This document shows positions 1-7,562 of a DNA stretch of 64,000 nucleotides, piece after piece (the first letter of the stretch is position 1; each line of letters starts with the position of its first letter). The translations under genes and the position numbers were made by a program. This stretch comes from Halococcus agarilyticus (GTDB lineage: Archaea > Halobacteriota > Halobacteria > Halobacteriales > Halococcaceae): positions 143,874 to 207,873 of the forward strand of contig NZ_BAFM01000004.1 of NCBI RefSeq assembly GCF_000334895.1, in the 5' to 3' direction. Below the pieces are notes generated by a model. The model was given only the letters and a program-made list of their open reading frames with translations, had not been told where the DNA came from and did no database searches.

Positions 1-111
1 GTCGGTGCCGGACTGGGGCACGACTCGGATGGTCACGTCGGGACACTCGCGGATCGTGGGCGCGAGCGAGAGGTCCGGGTGGTCGATGTCGACGACGGCG
101 ATCAGGTTCAC
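1..111 (-). CDS. N-terminus of a Bat/HTH-10-like transcription regulator (partial)
   Basis: Only the first 37 codons are in view; the gene runs off the left edge on the minus strand. No ATG fits, so I chose the GTG at 111. The visible start reads NLIAVVDIDHPDLSLAPTI, a pattern of hydrophobic strand, then D-HPDL-L-PT, that opens many haloarchaeal bacterio-opsin-activator-like regulators. In those proteins the DNA-binding helix-turn-helix lies at the far end, which is outside the window. Codon choice is GC3-rich like the neighbours. The family call is recognition from a short stretch and is moderate; that it is coding is more secure. Confidence 0.55.
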   Translation of the reverse strand, partial: MNLIAVVDIDHPDLSLAPTIRECPDVTIRVVPQSGTD

Positions 112-511
112 GACCGGCCACCCCGTCGTGCCTGGTTCGGCGTGCCGGCACGGCGATGCACCCGTCGCCAGGCGGTCGGCGAGGCGGCAGTCGGCACGGC
201 CGGCCGCCGAACGCATCGGGCGGCCGAAACCGAGGGCCGAAACGGCGATTCACGCGTGGGCGATCGTCGATCGTCGTCGGTCCGAGGATCGATCACTGTT
301 CTCGTGTCTCATGAACCGATTCGCCGACAGTCGGTTAAACCGTTCGGATCGCCATGGCGCGTCGCGTGCCGATCGGACGGCGGACCGTCGAGCGTGGACG
401 GCGGAGCCACGATCCCCGACGATCGGCCCCGTGTCCATCGCACGCTCGAAGCGAGGCTGGACCGAAACGGCGACGCGAACAGGGACGAATTTGGGTGTGA
501 GTTCGGGGTAT
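112..511. other. Intergenic region between divergent genes
   Basis: About 400 bases with no convincing gene. Overlapping ORFs on both strands here have arginine-rich, low-complexity translations typical of GC-rich noncoding DNA. A short symmetric stretch, cggttaaaccg, lies near 331-341, too far from either start to be assigned as an operator. Confidence 0.5.
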
Positions 512-512
512 G

Positions 513-519
513 TTTTTAT
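513..519 (+). promoter_or_regulatory. TATA-like box for the ferritin-like gene
   Basis: The T-rich run tttttat stands about 44 nt before the ATG at 560, predicting a transcript start near 540 and a leader of about 20 nt. A partial Shine-Dalgarno match, gggtgag (544-550), sits in that leader. Confidence 0.5.
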
Positions 520-559
520 GTGACCCGTATGTGGTGAGTATGTGGGTGAGCACCCAACT

Positions 560-1330
560 ATGTCAAACGACACCATCGCGGAACGCATCGAAGCGGGGGA
601 GAGCTTCGTCGACCCCGACAACTTCGAGTTCGACAACGCCGACGACGACATCGATCGCGAGAACGAGAGCACGCGTGACCTGCTCGGCCGCGTCAGCGGC
701 GCGCTGAACCGGCGCTCGTTCATGGGCAACGCTGCGAAGGCCGGAGCCGGGGCGGTCGCGCTCGGGACCCTCGCGTCGGGCTCGGCGGCGGCCTACCACG
801 AGGCCAGCGACGTCGACATCCTGAACTTCGCGCTGACGCTCGAACATCTCGAGGCCGCGTACTACAACGAGTTCCTCGACGAGTACTCCGAGGGCGAGAT
901 CGAGAACGCGGACGCGATCGGCATGAAGTTCGCCGATCCGAAGCTCCGGTACTCGACCTGGCAGGAACTCGTGCGGATCCGCGACCACGAGGAGGCCCAC
1001 GTCGAGGCGCTGACGAGCACGATCAACGACCTCGGCGGCACGCCCGTCGAGGCCGCCGAGTACGAGTTCCCGTACGACTCGCTCGAATCGTTCGTCAAGT
1101 TCTCGAACCGCGTCGAGGCGGTCGGCACGTCGGCGTACGCCGGTGCGGCACCGTTCCTCGACAACGAGGCCGTCGTGGAGGCGGGGCTGTCGATCCACTC
1201 GGTCGAGGCACGACACACCAGCTACTTCGGCGCGCTGCTGCCGAAGAGCTCGATGCCGAACGCGTTCGACCCGGCCCGCAGCATGGACCAGGTCGTCGGC
1301 ATCGTCTCCCCGCTGATCGTCTCCGAGTAG
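560..1330 (+). CDS. Tat-exported ferritin-like domain protein
   Basis: 256 residues. Residues 51-52 are the twin arginine of RRSFMGNAAKAGAGAVALG, a Tat signal feeding an exported protein; the 50-residue acidic stretch before it is unusually long. The mature part is a four-helix ferritin-like domain (Ferritin_2/DUF4439 type) with helix-borne acidic and His residues in LEHLEAAYYNEFL (94-106), RDHEEAHVEAL (141-151) and VEARHTSYFGAL near the C-terminus, spaced as expected for a di-metal site. Homologues are exported or envelope proteins, often labelled desiccation-related; the substrate is unknown. The upstream in-frame GTG at 542 is a possible alternative start, but the ATG has the better context. 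It stands alone and is followed by a T-run terminator. Confidence 0.8.
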   Translation: MSNDTIAERIEAGESFVDPDNFEFDNADDDIDRENESTRDLLGRVSGALNRRSFMGNAAKAGAGAVALGTLASGSAAAYHEASDVDILNFALTLEHLEAAYYNEFLDEYSEGEIENADAIGMKFADPKLRYSTWQELVRIRDHEEAHVEALTSTINDLGGTPVEAAEYEFPYDSLESFVKFSNRVEAVGTSAYAGAAPFLDNEAVVEAGLSIHSVEARHTSYFGALLPKSSMPNAFDPARSMDQVVGIVSPLIVSE

Positions 1331-1350
1331 TCAGTTCGGCCCACTCTCGC

Positions 1351-1356
1351 TTTTTT
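1351..1356 (+). terminator. T-run terminator
   Basis: Six T residues 20 nt after the stop codon of the ferritin-like gene, in a GC-rich setting, fit the archaeal oligo-T type of intrinsic terminator. Confidence 0.55.
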
Positions 1357-1466
1357 GATCGTGTGCCGCCGTGAGTCGAGACTGCCGTCGAGCAGCCGGT
1401 CAGTCACTTGGCGAGAGCGTCGTAGTCGAACCAATTCGTTGCCGGCGCACGAGCGGGTTTCGACAA

Positions 1467-1473
1467 GATTTAA
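1467..1473 (+). promoter_or_regulatory. TATA-like box for the zinc-finger/aEF-1beta operon
   Basis: gatttaa centred about 27 nt before the ATG at 1498, the distance expected for a leaderless haloarchaeal transcript. Confidence 0.55.
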
Positions 1474-1497
1474 CCTCCGGGTCGTCTCCGAGCGGAC

Positions 1498-1683
1498 ATG
1501 AGCGAAAGCGAACAGCAGGCGAGTGCGACCCGATCGTGTGTCTCGTGTGGGATCAACATCTCGGGCACCAACGCCGCCGCCTTCGACTGTCCCGAGTGTG
1601 GGACGCAGATCTACCGGTGTGCGACCTGTCGCAAGCAGAGCAACCTCTACGAGTGTCCCGACTGTGGGTTCACGGGGCCGTAA
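1498..1683 (+). CDS. HVO_2753-like zinc-finger micro-protein
   Basis: 61 residues with four C-x2-C knuckles: CVSC, CPEC, CATC and CPDC, the last followed by GFTGP. This pattern and the position immediately before aEF-1beta match the haloarchaeal HVO_2753 family, a small two-zinc-site protein studied in Haloferax volcanii, where it affects swarming and biofilm behaviour. The four knuckles can form two treble-clef-like zinc sites. It has its own promoter and is separated by only 2 nt from the next start, so the two are cotranscribed. Its biochemical role is not established. Confidence 0.85.
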   Translation: MSESEQQASATRSCVSCGINISGTNAAAFDCPECGTQIYRCATCRKQSNLYECPDCGFTGP

Positions 1684-1685
1684 TC

Positions 1686-1952
1686 ATGGGGAAGGTCGCC
1701 GCGAAGCTCAAGGTGATGCCGGAGAGCCCCGAGGTCGATCTCGACGAGCTCCAGCACGAGCTCGAGGACTCGCTGTCCGAGGGTGCGAAGATCAACGGGT
1801 TCGAGCGCGACGACGTCGCCTTCGGCCTCGTCGCGCTCCTGCCGACGGTGATCGTCCCCGACGACGCCGGCGGAACCGAGGCGGTCGAGGAGGCGTTCGC
1901 GGACGTCGAGACGGTCGAGAGCGTCGCGGTCGAGAACGTCGGCCGGATCTGA
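1686..1952 (+). CDS. ef1b: Translation elongation factor 1-beta (aEF-1beta)
   Basis: 88 residues, the standard archaeal length. The protein has the ferredoxin-like fold signature [20 protein letters not shown] and the central segment [20 protein letters not shown]. It promotes exchange of GDP for GTP on aEF-1alpha. The start follows the zinc-finger gene by two bases, an arrangement conserved in haloarchaea. No unusual residues are seen. Confidence 0.95.
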   Translation: MGKVAAKLKVMPESPEVDLDELQHELEDSLSEGAKINGFERDDVAFGLVALLPTVIVPDDAGGTEAVEEAFADVETVESVAVENVGRI

Positions 1953-2006
1953 ACCGCGGAGCGGCAGGTGGTACGGTCGGCCCGACGTGTCGACCCGGAA
2001 CGGACG

Positions 2007-2012
2007 TTTTAT
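2007..2012 (+). promoter_or_regulatory. TATA-like box for rpl21e-rpo4
   Basis: ttttat lies about 28 nt before the ATG at 2038, so the L21e/Rpo4 pair probably has its own leaderless promoter although the upstream gene ends only 85 bases away. Confidence 0.5.
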
Positions 2013-2037
2013 GACGGTCGACGGGCAAGCGAGCCGT

Positions 2038-2328
2038 ATGCCTAACTCGAAAGGACCTCTCAAGAAGACCCGCAACAAGCTCTCGAACGATCCGCGCGAG
2101 CGCGGCACGTCCCCGCCCCAGCGCGCGATCGAGGACTTCGACGAGGGCGATCACGTCCACCTCAGCCTCGATCCGAGCGTCACCGATGGACGGTTCCATC
2201 CCCGGTTCAACGGCCACACCGGCGAGGTGCTCGGGAGCCAGGGCCGGGCCTATCGGGTCGAGATCGTCGACGGCGACACCGCGAAGACCCTGATCGTCAC
2301 CCCGGAGCATCTCCGCCGTCAGGAATGA
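2038..2328 (+). CDS. rpl21e: 50S ribosomal protein L21e
   Basis: 96 residues, typical for haloarchaeal L21e, beginning [20 protein letters not shown], a basic rRNA-contacting N-terminus. The SH3-like part contains [20 protein letters not shown] and [18 protein letters not shown]. The start at 2038 is set by the conserved N-terminus; an in-frame upstream GTG at 1987 would add unrelated residues. The stop overlaps the start of rpo4 by 4 nt (ATGA), indicating translational coupling. Confidence 0.96.
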   Translation: MPNSKGPLKKTRNKLSNDPRERGTSPPQRAIEDFDEGDHVHLSLDPSVTDGRFHPRFNGHTGEVLGSQGRAYRVEIVDGDTAKTLIVTPEHLRRQE

Positions 2329-2681
2329 CGATCTTCAAGGAGCGCCTCGACGAGGAGTACCTCACGCTCGCCGAGACGAAGGAACTGCTCGCCGACGTCG
2401 AGGCCGAACACGCCGCCGACGAGGACCGCGAGATGCCCTACGAGCTCGCGCGCGCCATCGAGCACGTCAACCGGTTCGCGGAGCTCACCCCCGAGGAGTC
2501 CCGCGAGTTCGTGGCCGAACTCCGCGAGCACGAGAAGGTCGACGAGCCGACCGCCTACAAGATCGCGGACCTCAAACCAGCCAATCGCGACGAGCTCCGC
2601 GCGATCTACGCCCAGGAGCGGTTCTCGCTGTCGGGCGACGAGCTCGACGACGTGCTCGGGATCGTCGCGAAACACGTCTGA
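2325..2681 (+). CDS. rpo4: DNA-directed RNA polymerase subunit Rpo4 (RpoF)
   Basis: 118 residues. It matches archaeal Rpo4/Rpb4: [18 protein letters not shown] near the N-terminus and, in the HRDC-like C-terminal half, helical segments such as [20 protein letters not shown] and [20 protein letters not shown]. Rpo4 pairs with Rpo7 to form the polymerase stalk that binds nascent RNA and aids initiation. It overlaps rpl21e by 4 nt, as in other haloarchaea. Confidence 0.95.
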   Translation: MTIFKERLDEEYLTLAETKELLADVEAEHAADEDREMPYELARAIEHVNRFAELTPEESREFVAELREHEKVDEPTAYKIADLKPANRDELRAIYAQERFSLSGDELDDVLGIVAKHV

Positions 2682-2690
2682 TCGCCGCGA

Positions 2691-2696
2691 ATTTAA
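2691..2696 (+). promoter_or_regulatory. TATA-like box for the DUF655 gene
   Basis: atttaa centred about 27 nt before the ATG at 2721. A Shine-Dalgarno-like ggaggt directly abuts that ATG, too close to work as one, which fits a leaderless start. Confidence 0.5.
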
Positions 2697-2720
2697 GTAC
2701 GTCCTCGGTGTACGGGAGGT

Positions 2721-3308
2721 ATGAATGACGCCGAGAGCGGCGACGATGCGGGAGCACGCGAGCCACGAGCCGTCGTGCTCGATCTGCTGCCGAACGGCCG
2801 TCCCGACGACGACCGCCCGGCCCACCGGAAACCGCCGCTCGCCTACGCCCTCGGCGAGTCACAGTTCCGACTCCGGGAGCTGACGCTGGCCGAGGACGCC
2901 GACATCTCCATCGGCGATCGGATTCAGTTCGACGGCGAGGGGGTCGAGTCCTCCCGCGAGGTGGCGTACGAGGACCTGTCGAACGCCGCGCGATCGGAGC
3001 TCGAGTACGCGGCCGAGGAGATCATCGACCGCGACGAGGCGCGGTTCGTCGACTTCTACAACGACGCCCAGCCGATCACGCTCCGGCTCCACCAGCTCAA
3101 TTTGCTCCCGGGGATCGGCAAGAAGCTCCGCAACTCGATCCTCGACGAGCGAAAGCGCGAGCCATTCGACGGGTTCGACGATCTCGAAGAGCGCGTCGCG
3201 GGACTCCACCGACCGAAGGAGATCCTCGTCGAGCGCCTGATCGAGGAGCTCCGCGACGACGACCTCAAGTACCGCATCTTCGTCGGGCGCGACCCGAACG
3301 AGGGGTAG
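2721..3308 (+). CDS. DUF655 family putative RNA-binding protein
   Basis: 195 residues. The N-terminal half (residues about 15-75) is an OB-like beta domain with REPRAVVLDLLPNGRP and ISIGDRIQFDGEG. The C-terminal half holds a helix-hairpin-helix segment, LHQLNLLPGIGKKLRNSIL, followed by a KPFxxFxDLExR-like stretch (REPFDGFDDLEERV). This is archaeal DUF655, encoded next to rpl21e, rpo4 and ksgA in many archaea. That context suggests a role in RNA or ribosome handling, but the activity is not established. Confidence 0.88.
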   Translation: MNDAESGDDAGAREPRAVVLDLLPNGRPDDDRPAHRKPPLAYALGESQFRLRELTLAEDADISIGDRIQFDGEGVESSREVAYEDLSNAARSELEYAAEEIIDRDEARFVDFYNDAQPITLRLHQLNLLPGIGKKLRNSILDERKREPFDGFDDLEERVAGLHRPKEILVERLIEELRDDDLKYRIFVGRDPNEG

Positions 3309-3382
3309 GTATCGTGACTCGATCGCGCGGTCCAGTGCGGACCTCGCATCTCGGGTGACGTCGGGAACCGCCCGAACCCGCG

Positions 3383-4036
3383 TCAGTCGTACAACCCGTA
3401 CATGACCGCATCGGCCGACACGCCGATCGGGGTGATGAGAAGTGTCGGGATCACAGCACCGATACGTAGCACCTCTCGTAGCGTGGCAACATCGCTGAAC
3501 TCACTCGGAGCGCCCACTATCGCGAGGCCAACGGCTACCGTGGTCGCAAGTGAGACGACGCTGAGCAACAGCGCCACGCCGAAGACGGTCCACGTGTGCC
3601 CCTCTGTGAGATCGAAACTTCGACCGAGTGCTTCTATCGGTCCGCAGTCGTCCAACATGACGGCAGCCGTGACCAGCCGCAACCGCACACTGAGGTAGAT
3701 CCCAGGAACGACCAGGAACAGCAATCCGAAGATGATGATCACGCCGGAGATCAGTCCGGCGACGAACACGATGACGAGACGGACACCGAACGACACTCGG
3801 TTCTCGGGACGGCCACCCAGCGTAGAGTACGCCATAGCCACCACGACTCCGCCGGCAACGAGCGACAGAACGTTGGAAAGCGACTGGGAAAGCAGCGAAG
3901 CCACTGCGACGAACAGGTACACGACGAAGATCATGGGGGCACGGCGAGCCGTCGAAACCCCTTCGGAGACGATACCGATGGTGCTGGCCGACGCTCCGCG
4001 GTCGATATCGAGAGAACTACCCGTTTCAGTACTCAT
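3383..4036 (-). CDS. Multi-pass membrane protein (DUF7847 / GDPD-membrane-domain-like)
   Basis: 217 residues with about six hydrophobic segments: near residues 35-70 (two), 88-120 (including IIIFGLLFLVVPGIYLSVRL), 150-175 and 190-205. The VPGIYLSVRL, VTAAVMLDD and GPIEALGRSFDLTEGH pattern is shared with small archaeal and bacterial membrane proteins related to the membrane part of glycerophosphodiesterases. No enzymatic motif is present. The first 35 residues are polar. The gene lies opposite to, and inside, a conserved translation-gene cluster, and its codon use is less GC-rich than its neighbours, which suggests a later insertion. Confidence 0.7.
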   Translation of the reverse strand: MSTETGSSLDIDRGASASTIGIVSEGVSTARRAPMIFVVYLFVAVASLLSQSLSNVLSLVAGGVVVAMAYSTLGGRPENRVSFGVRLVIVFVAGLISGVIIIFGLLFLVVPGIYLSVRLRLVTAAVMLDDCGPIEALGRSFDLTEGHTWTVFGVALLLSVVSLATTVAVGLAIVGAPSEFSDVATLREVLRIGAVIPTLLITPIGVSADAVMYGLYD

Positions 4037-4368
4037 CGTGATGTGGTATGTCGCCCGAATGGCTCAGTTAAACGCCTTCCGGCCCGACAGAGAACACGGC
4101 GACGGCCGTTGGCGAAGACAACTGGCCGCCTCTCGGTAGAGTGGGTTCCCCGACCTGATCCATCGTGCGCGAGCATCGGCTACGGCGCTCGCTACTCACG
4201 CCCCTTTGCGTTCTGCCCTGCGCAAGCGGGATGAGCAGAAACGCGATGTTTTCATCAACCGGTCGTTGTCAGTACGCCGACACCGAACGCTTTCAAGACA
4301 GCGAGGGGCTTTTCGTTCCGTACCGTCCGTTACCAGCGCTACGGATCCTGGGAGAGAGCAAACACGGC
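4037..4368. other. Intergenic region upstream of ksgA
   Basis: About 330 bases of comparatively lower GC. A 69-codon plus-strand ORF at 4165-4374 has cysteine- and arginine-rich, non-haloarchaeal-looking translation, and I do not regard it as a gene. The region serves as the start-side spacer of the membrane gene and of ksgA. Confidence 0.4.
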
Positions 4369-4374
4369 GTTTAA
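4369..4374 (+). promoter_or_regulatory. TATA-like box for ksgA
   Basis: gtttaa lies about 29 nt before the ATG at 4401. This supports 4401 rather than the far-upstream ATG at 4206 as the true start. Confidence 0.5.
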
Positions 4375-4400
4375 CATGCGACGAACGGATACACCGAGTC

Positions 4401-5288
4401 ATGACCGGTCGGAACCGTTCGTCGACGGCGAGCCGCGATCCCGACGCGCTGCTGGCCCGCGCAGGGATCCAGCCCGACCGCGATCAGGACCAGCACTTCC
4501 TCGTCGACGACCGCGTGCTCGATCGCCTGCCGACGTATGTCGAGGGGGTCGACACCAATCACGTCCTCGAAATCGGGGCCGGGACGGGCGCGCTGACCGA
4601 CCGCCTGCTCAACGTCGCCGATCGCGTCACGGCGGTCGAGCGCGACGCGCGTCTGGCCGAGTTCCTCCGCGAGGAGTTCGCCGACGCCCGCGGGGAGGGG
4701 CGGCTCGAAATCGCCGAGGGCGACGCGCTCTCGGTCGAGCTTCCCGAGTTCACCGCGTCGGTGTCGAACCTTCCGTATGGGGTGTCGAGCGAGGTGCTGT
4801 TTCGACTGCTGCCCGCGAAGCGACCGCTCGTGGTCACAGTACAAACGGAGTTCGCCGAGCGGATGGTCGCCGATCCGGGTACGGCGGAGTACGGCCGGCT
4901 GTCGGTGACTGCGGGCCACTACGCCGAATGCGAGATCGTGGAGACCGTCCCGCCGGAGGCGTTCTCGCCGCCACCGGCCGTCGAGAGCGCCGTTGTGCGC
5001 ACCGCGCCGCGCGAACCGAACTACGCAGTCGACGAAACGGCGTTTCTCGCGTTCGTCAGGGGGGTGTTCACCCAGCGACGCAAGACCGTCCGCAACGCGA
5101 TCCGGAACACGACCCACATCTCGGGGATCGAGCGGCCCGGGGCGGTGGTCGAGGCCGCCGACGAGGCGCTGCTGAGCCAGCGGGCGGGCGACCTCGCCCC
5201 GGCGGAGTTCGCCGAGCTGGCACGGCTCGGGTGCGAGGTCGGTGGTGTGTCGAGCGAGGGAGCCACGTCGGGAGAGGAGGCCGGATGA
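4401..5288 (+). CDS. ksgA: 16S rRNA dimethyladenosine transferase KsgA/Dim1
   Basis: 295 residues. SAM-binding motif I is VLEIGAGTGALTDRL (about residues 54-68), and the catalytic NLPY motif appears as SNLPYGVSSEVLFRLL. The C-terminal helical domain contains FTQRRKTVRNAIRNTTHI and LSQRAGDLAPAEFAEL. The enzyme dimethylates two adjacent adenines near the 3' end of 16S rRNA during small-subunit maturation. I chose the ATG at 4401 because the conserved reading starts just after it (QHFLVDDRVLDRL) and a TATA-like box is correctly spaced. The C-terminal tail is Gly/Glu-rich and probably disordered. Confidence 0.93.
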   Translation: MTGRNRSSTASRDPDALLARAGIQPDRDQDQHFLVDDRVLDRLPTYVEGVDTNHVLEIGAGTGALTDRLLNVADRVTAVERDARLAEFLREEFADARGEGRLEIAEGDALSVELPEFTASVSNLPYGVSSEVLFRLLPAKRPLVVTVQTEFAERMVADPGTAEYGRLSVTAGHYAECEIVETVPPEAFSPPPAVESAVVRTAPREPNYAVDETAFLAFVRGVFTQRRKTVRNAIRNTTHISGIERPGAVVEAADEALLSQRAGDLAPAEFAELARLGCEVGGVSSEGATSGEEAG

Positions 5289-5402
5289 ATCGCGAGCGTC
5301 GGCGGGCGATGATCGGCGATCCGTGTGGTGCGACCACCGTGCTCGCACGGTCCCGGCGATTTCATGCAACGGCGGAAAGTGAGCGGAAACACACGACCCG
5401 AT

Positions 5403-5552
5403 ATGGGCGTCGTAGAGGAAGTCCGGGACTCGATCGTTCCCGGCGGCGACGGCGAAACGACGGCGTATCGCTGTATCGACTGTCTCGCGGAGTTCGACGA
5501 GCGCCGACAGCTCTGTCCGAAGTGTGGCGGCGAGCGATTCGAGACAGTCTGA
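5403..5552 (+). CDS. Small rubrerythrin-like zinc-ribbon protein (DUF7129 type)
   Basis: 49 residues. A single zinc ribbon, YRCIDC at 22-27 and LCPKCGGERFETV at the C-terminus, follows a short N-terminal stretch. Haloarchaeal genomes encode many such one-ribbon micro-proteins, and this type usually sits between ksgA and the MscS gene. The function is unknown. The ATG at 5403 gives the conserved opening MGVVEEVRDS. Confidence 0.75.
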   Translation: MGVVEEVRDSIVPGGDGETTAYRCIDCLAEFDERRQLCPKCGGERFETV

Positions 5553-5679
5553 ATCGGGGACACGAGCCTCCCGAGGAGTTCCGAAGTAACATCACTTCGA
5601 GTCATCGGCCGACCGACCGACCACTGGAGTCGGCGGGAGGATGGTCGGCCATCACGGTCCGCGAGAAGGGAAAACGCCG

Positions 5680-6846
5680 ATGAACATCTTCCGGTACGCC
5701 TGGCAGCTACAGCGGGCGTACTTCGACACGCTCGGGGAGAAACTGCTCGGGACCGTCGTGCTGTTCGTGCTGCTGGCGGCGATCGGCGAAGCCATCAGAC
5801 GCGCGGGCCGGCCGCTCAAGCGGCGCTACAGCACGCGACTGACCGAGGCGACCCAGGCCGGCGCGGTGGCGGTGCTCACCGTGGGTGTCGTCCTCGCGCT
5901 CGCCGTCATCTGGGAAGTAACGGGCCGTCTCGGAACGCTCGTCTATCCCCTGTTGTCCGTCAAACCCTGGATCATCGTCCGGGGGCTGGTTTCGGTCGCG
6001 CTCGTCGTGGTCGCCTACCTCCTCATCCGACTGCTGAACCGATCGATCGACCGGCTCTCCGAGGAACACGACGCGATCACCGACCACCAGAGCGAGGTCG
6101 CGTACCACGTCGCCGACGTCGGGGTGTTCGTGTTCGCGTTCCTGGGCGTTCTCGTCACCTGGGGTATCGATCCGGGGCGGCTGTTCGTGGGTGCGGGCGT
6201 GCTCGGTGCGGTGCTCGGTTTCGCGGCGCGGGACACCCTCGGTGCGATCACGTCGGGGTTCGTGCTGCTGTTCTCGCGGCCGTTTCGCGTCGGTGATTGG
6301 ATCGAGGTCGAGGAGTACGAGGGCGTGGTCCGCGACGTGACCATCGTCAACACCAAGATCAGGTCGTTCGACGACGAACACGTGCTGATCCCGAACGACG
6401 AGATCACCAGCAACCCCCTGGTCAACCGGTCGCGGAACGACCGGCTCCGGATCGACATCGAGGTGAGCGTGGACTACGACACCGACCTCGACCGGGCGAT
6501 GGCGGTGGCCGCGAACGCGATGGACGAGTGTGACGACCGCGTCCGTGAAATCCCCTCGCCACGGGCAGTGCTGAAACGCTTTGCGGACTCGGGGATCGTG
6601 CTCGAACTCCGGTTCTGGGTCGACGATCCGAGCGCGAGACGGGTCTGGGAGGCGAAGACCGTCGTGATCCGGACGGTGAAGGAGACGTTCGACCGCGAAG
6701 GGATCGTCATTCCGTTCCCCCAGCGCACGCTCAACGCGAGGGACGAATCCGGGTTCGGCGTCGCCGGCCGCGGCGCGACGGAACGCGGCGGCTCGGGCGA
6801 GCGGGCACGGGGGTCGACCACGGCAGCCGACGGCGGCGAGGACTGA
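5680..6846 (+). CDS. MscS-family mechanosensitive ion channel
   Basis: 388 residues. Four to five transmembrane segments occupy residues about 20-195. The pore helix and beta domain show VGAGVLGAVLGFAARDTLG, then VLLFSRPFRVGDWIEVEEYE and VVRDVTIVNTKIRSFDDEHV, the MscS hallmark of a Gly/Ala-packed helix followed by FxRPFxVGDxI. It should open under membrane tension and release solutes on hypo-osmotic shock. The ATG at 5641 is in frame and could add 13 residues; I prefer 5680, which starts at a hydrophobic N-terminus and has gaaggg about 10 nt upstream. The stop overlaps the next ATG by one base (TGATG). Confidence 0.9.
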   Translation: MNIFRYAWQLQRAYFDTLGEKLLGTVVLFVLLAAIGEAIRRAGRPLKRRYSTRLTEATQAGAVAVLTVGVVLALAVIWEVTGRLGTLVYPLLSVKPWIIVRGLVSVALVVVAYLLIRLLNRSIDRLSEEHDAITDHQSEVAYHVADVGVFVFAFLGVLVTWGIDPGRLFVGAGVLGAVLGFAARDTLGAITSGFVLLFSRPFRVGDWIEVEEYEGVVRDVTIVNTKIRSFDDEHVLIPNDEITSNPLVNRSRNDRLRIDIEVSVDYDTDLDRAMAVAANAMDECDDRVREIPSPRAVLKRFADSGIVLELRFWVDDPSARRVWEAKTVVIRTVKETFDREGIVIPFPQRTLNARDESGFGVAGRGATERGGSGERARGSTTAADGGED

Positions 6847-7415
6847 TGGGACTCGACGACCGCCGCGAGCGCGACGACGTGTACCAGGCCGCCGAGGATT
6901 CGGCCCTCCTCGCGACCGCGGCGGTTGCGGCGGCCGAGCCCACCGACCGCGTGCTCGACGTCGGCACCGGATCGGGCTACGTCGCGGCGCGAGTGAACGA
7001 GACCGGCGCGCGAGTGGTGGGAACTGATCGGAACCCCCACGCCTGTCGCCAGGCCCGCGACGCGGGTATCGAGACCGTCAGAACGGACCTCACGACTGCC
7101 TTTGCCGCCGACGCGTTCGATCTCGTGACGTTCAACCCACCCTATCTCCCGACCGAGCCCGACGAGGCGGTCGACGACTGGATGGGGATGGCGCTGTCGG
7201 GCGGTGAGACCGGCCGGGCGGTCATCGAGCCGTTCATCGCCGACGTCGGCCGCGTGCTCGCACCCGAAGGACGGGTTCTCCTGCTCGTGAGCACCCTCTC
7301 CGGGGTCGAGGCGGTCGTCGAGCGCGCCGCCGACGCGGGGTTCGCGAGCGAGACCGTCTCCGAGGAGTCGTTCCCGTTCGAGACGCTGTCGGTGCTCCGG
7401 CTATCGAAGGAGTGA
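6846..7415 (+). CDS. PrmC/HemK-related (Mtq2-like) class I methyltransferase
   Basis: 189 residues, the short archaeal/eukaryotic Mtq2 type lacking the N-terminal domain of bacterial PrmC. Motif I is VLDVGTGSGYVAARV (about residues 36-50). The catalytic NPPY motif is FNPPYLPTEPDEAVDDWMG, and SGGETGRAVIEPFI follows, as in HemK2 enzymes. Family members methylate the GGQ glutamine of class I release factors, in archaea and eukaryotes with a Trm112 partner. Coupling to the MscS gene by a one-base overlap is conserved in haloarchaea and has no obvious functional logic. Confidence 0.88.
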   Translation: MGLDDRRERDDVYQAAEDSALLATAAVAAAEPTDRVLDVGTGSGYVAARVNETGARVVGTDRNPHACRQARDAGIETVRTDLTTAFAADAFDLVTFNPPYLPTEPDEAVDDWMGMALSGGETGRAVIEPFIADVGRVLAPEGRVLLLVSTLSGVEAVVERAADAGFASETVSEESFPFETLSVLRLSKE

Positions 7416-7562
7416 CGCCGTCGACGGCAGCGATGGATCGACGAACGAAACGAAAGGCGTCGAAATCGCCGACCTGACTTTCGAATCACAGGCTGGGATG
7501 GGGTCAGGACTAAGGGATCACAAGAGCAACCGCATTGAACGGGGAGCCCGTATCGGTACACA

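Noticed and set aside
4165..4374. 69-codon ORF before ksgA
   Set aside because: No family, overlaps the ksgA promoter, and translation is not acidic.
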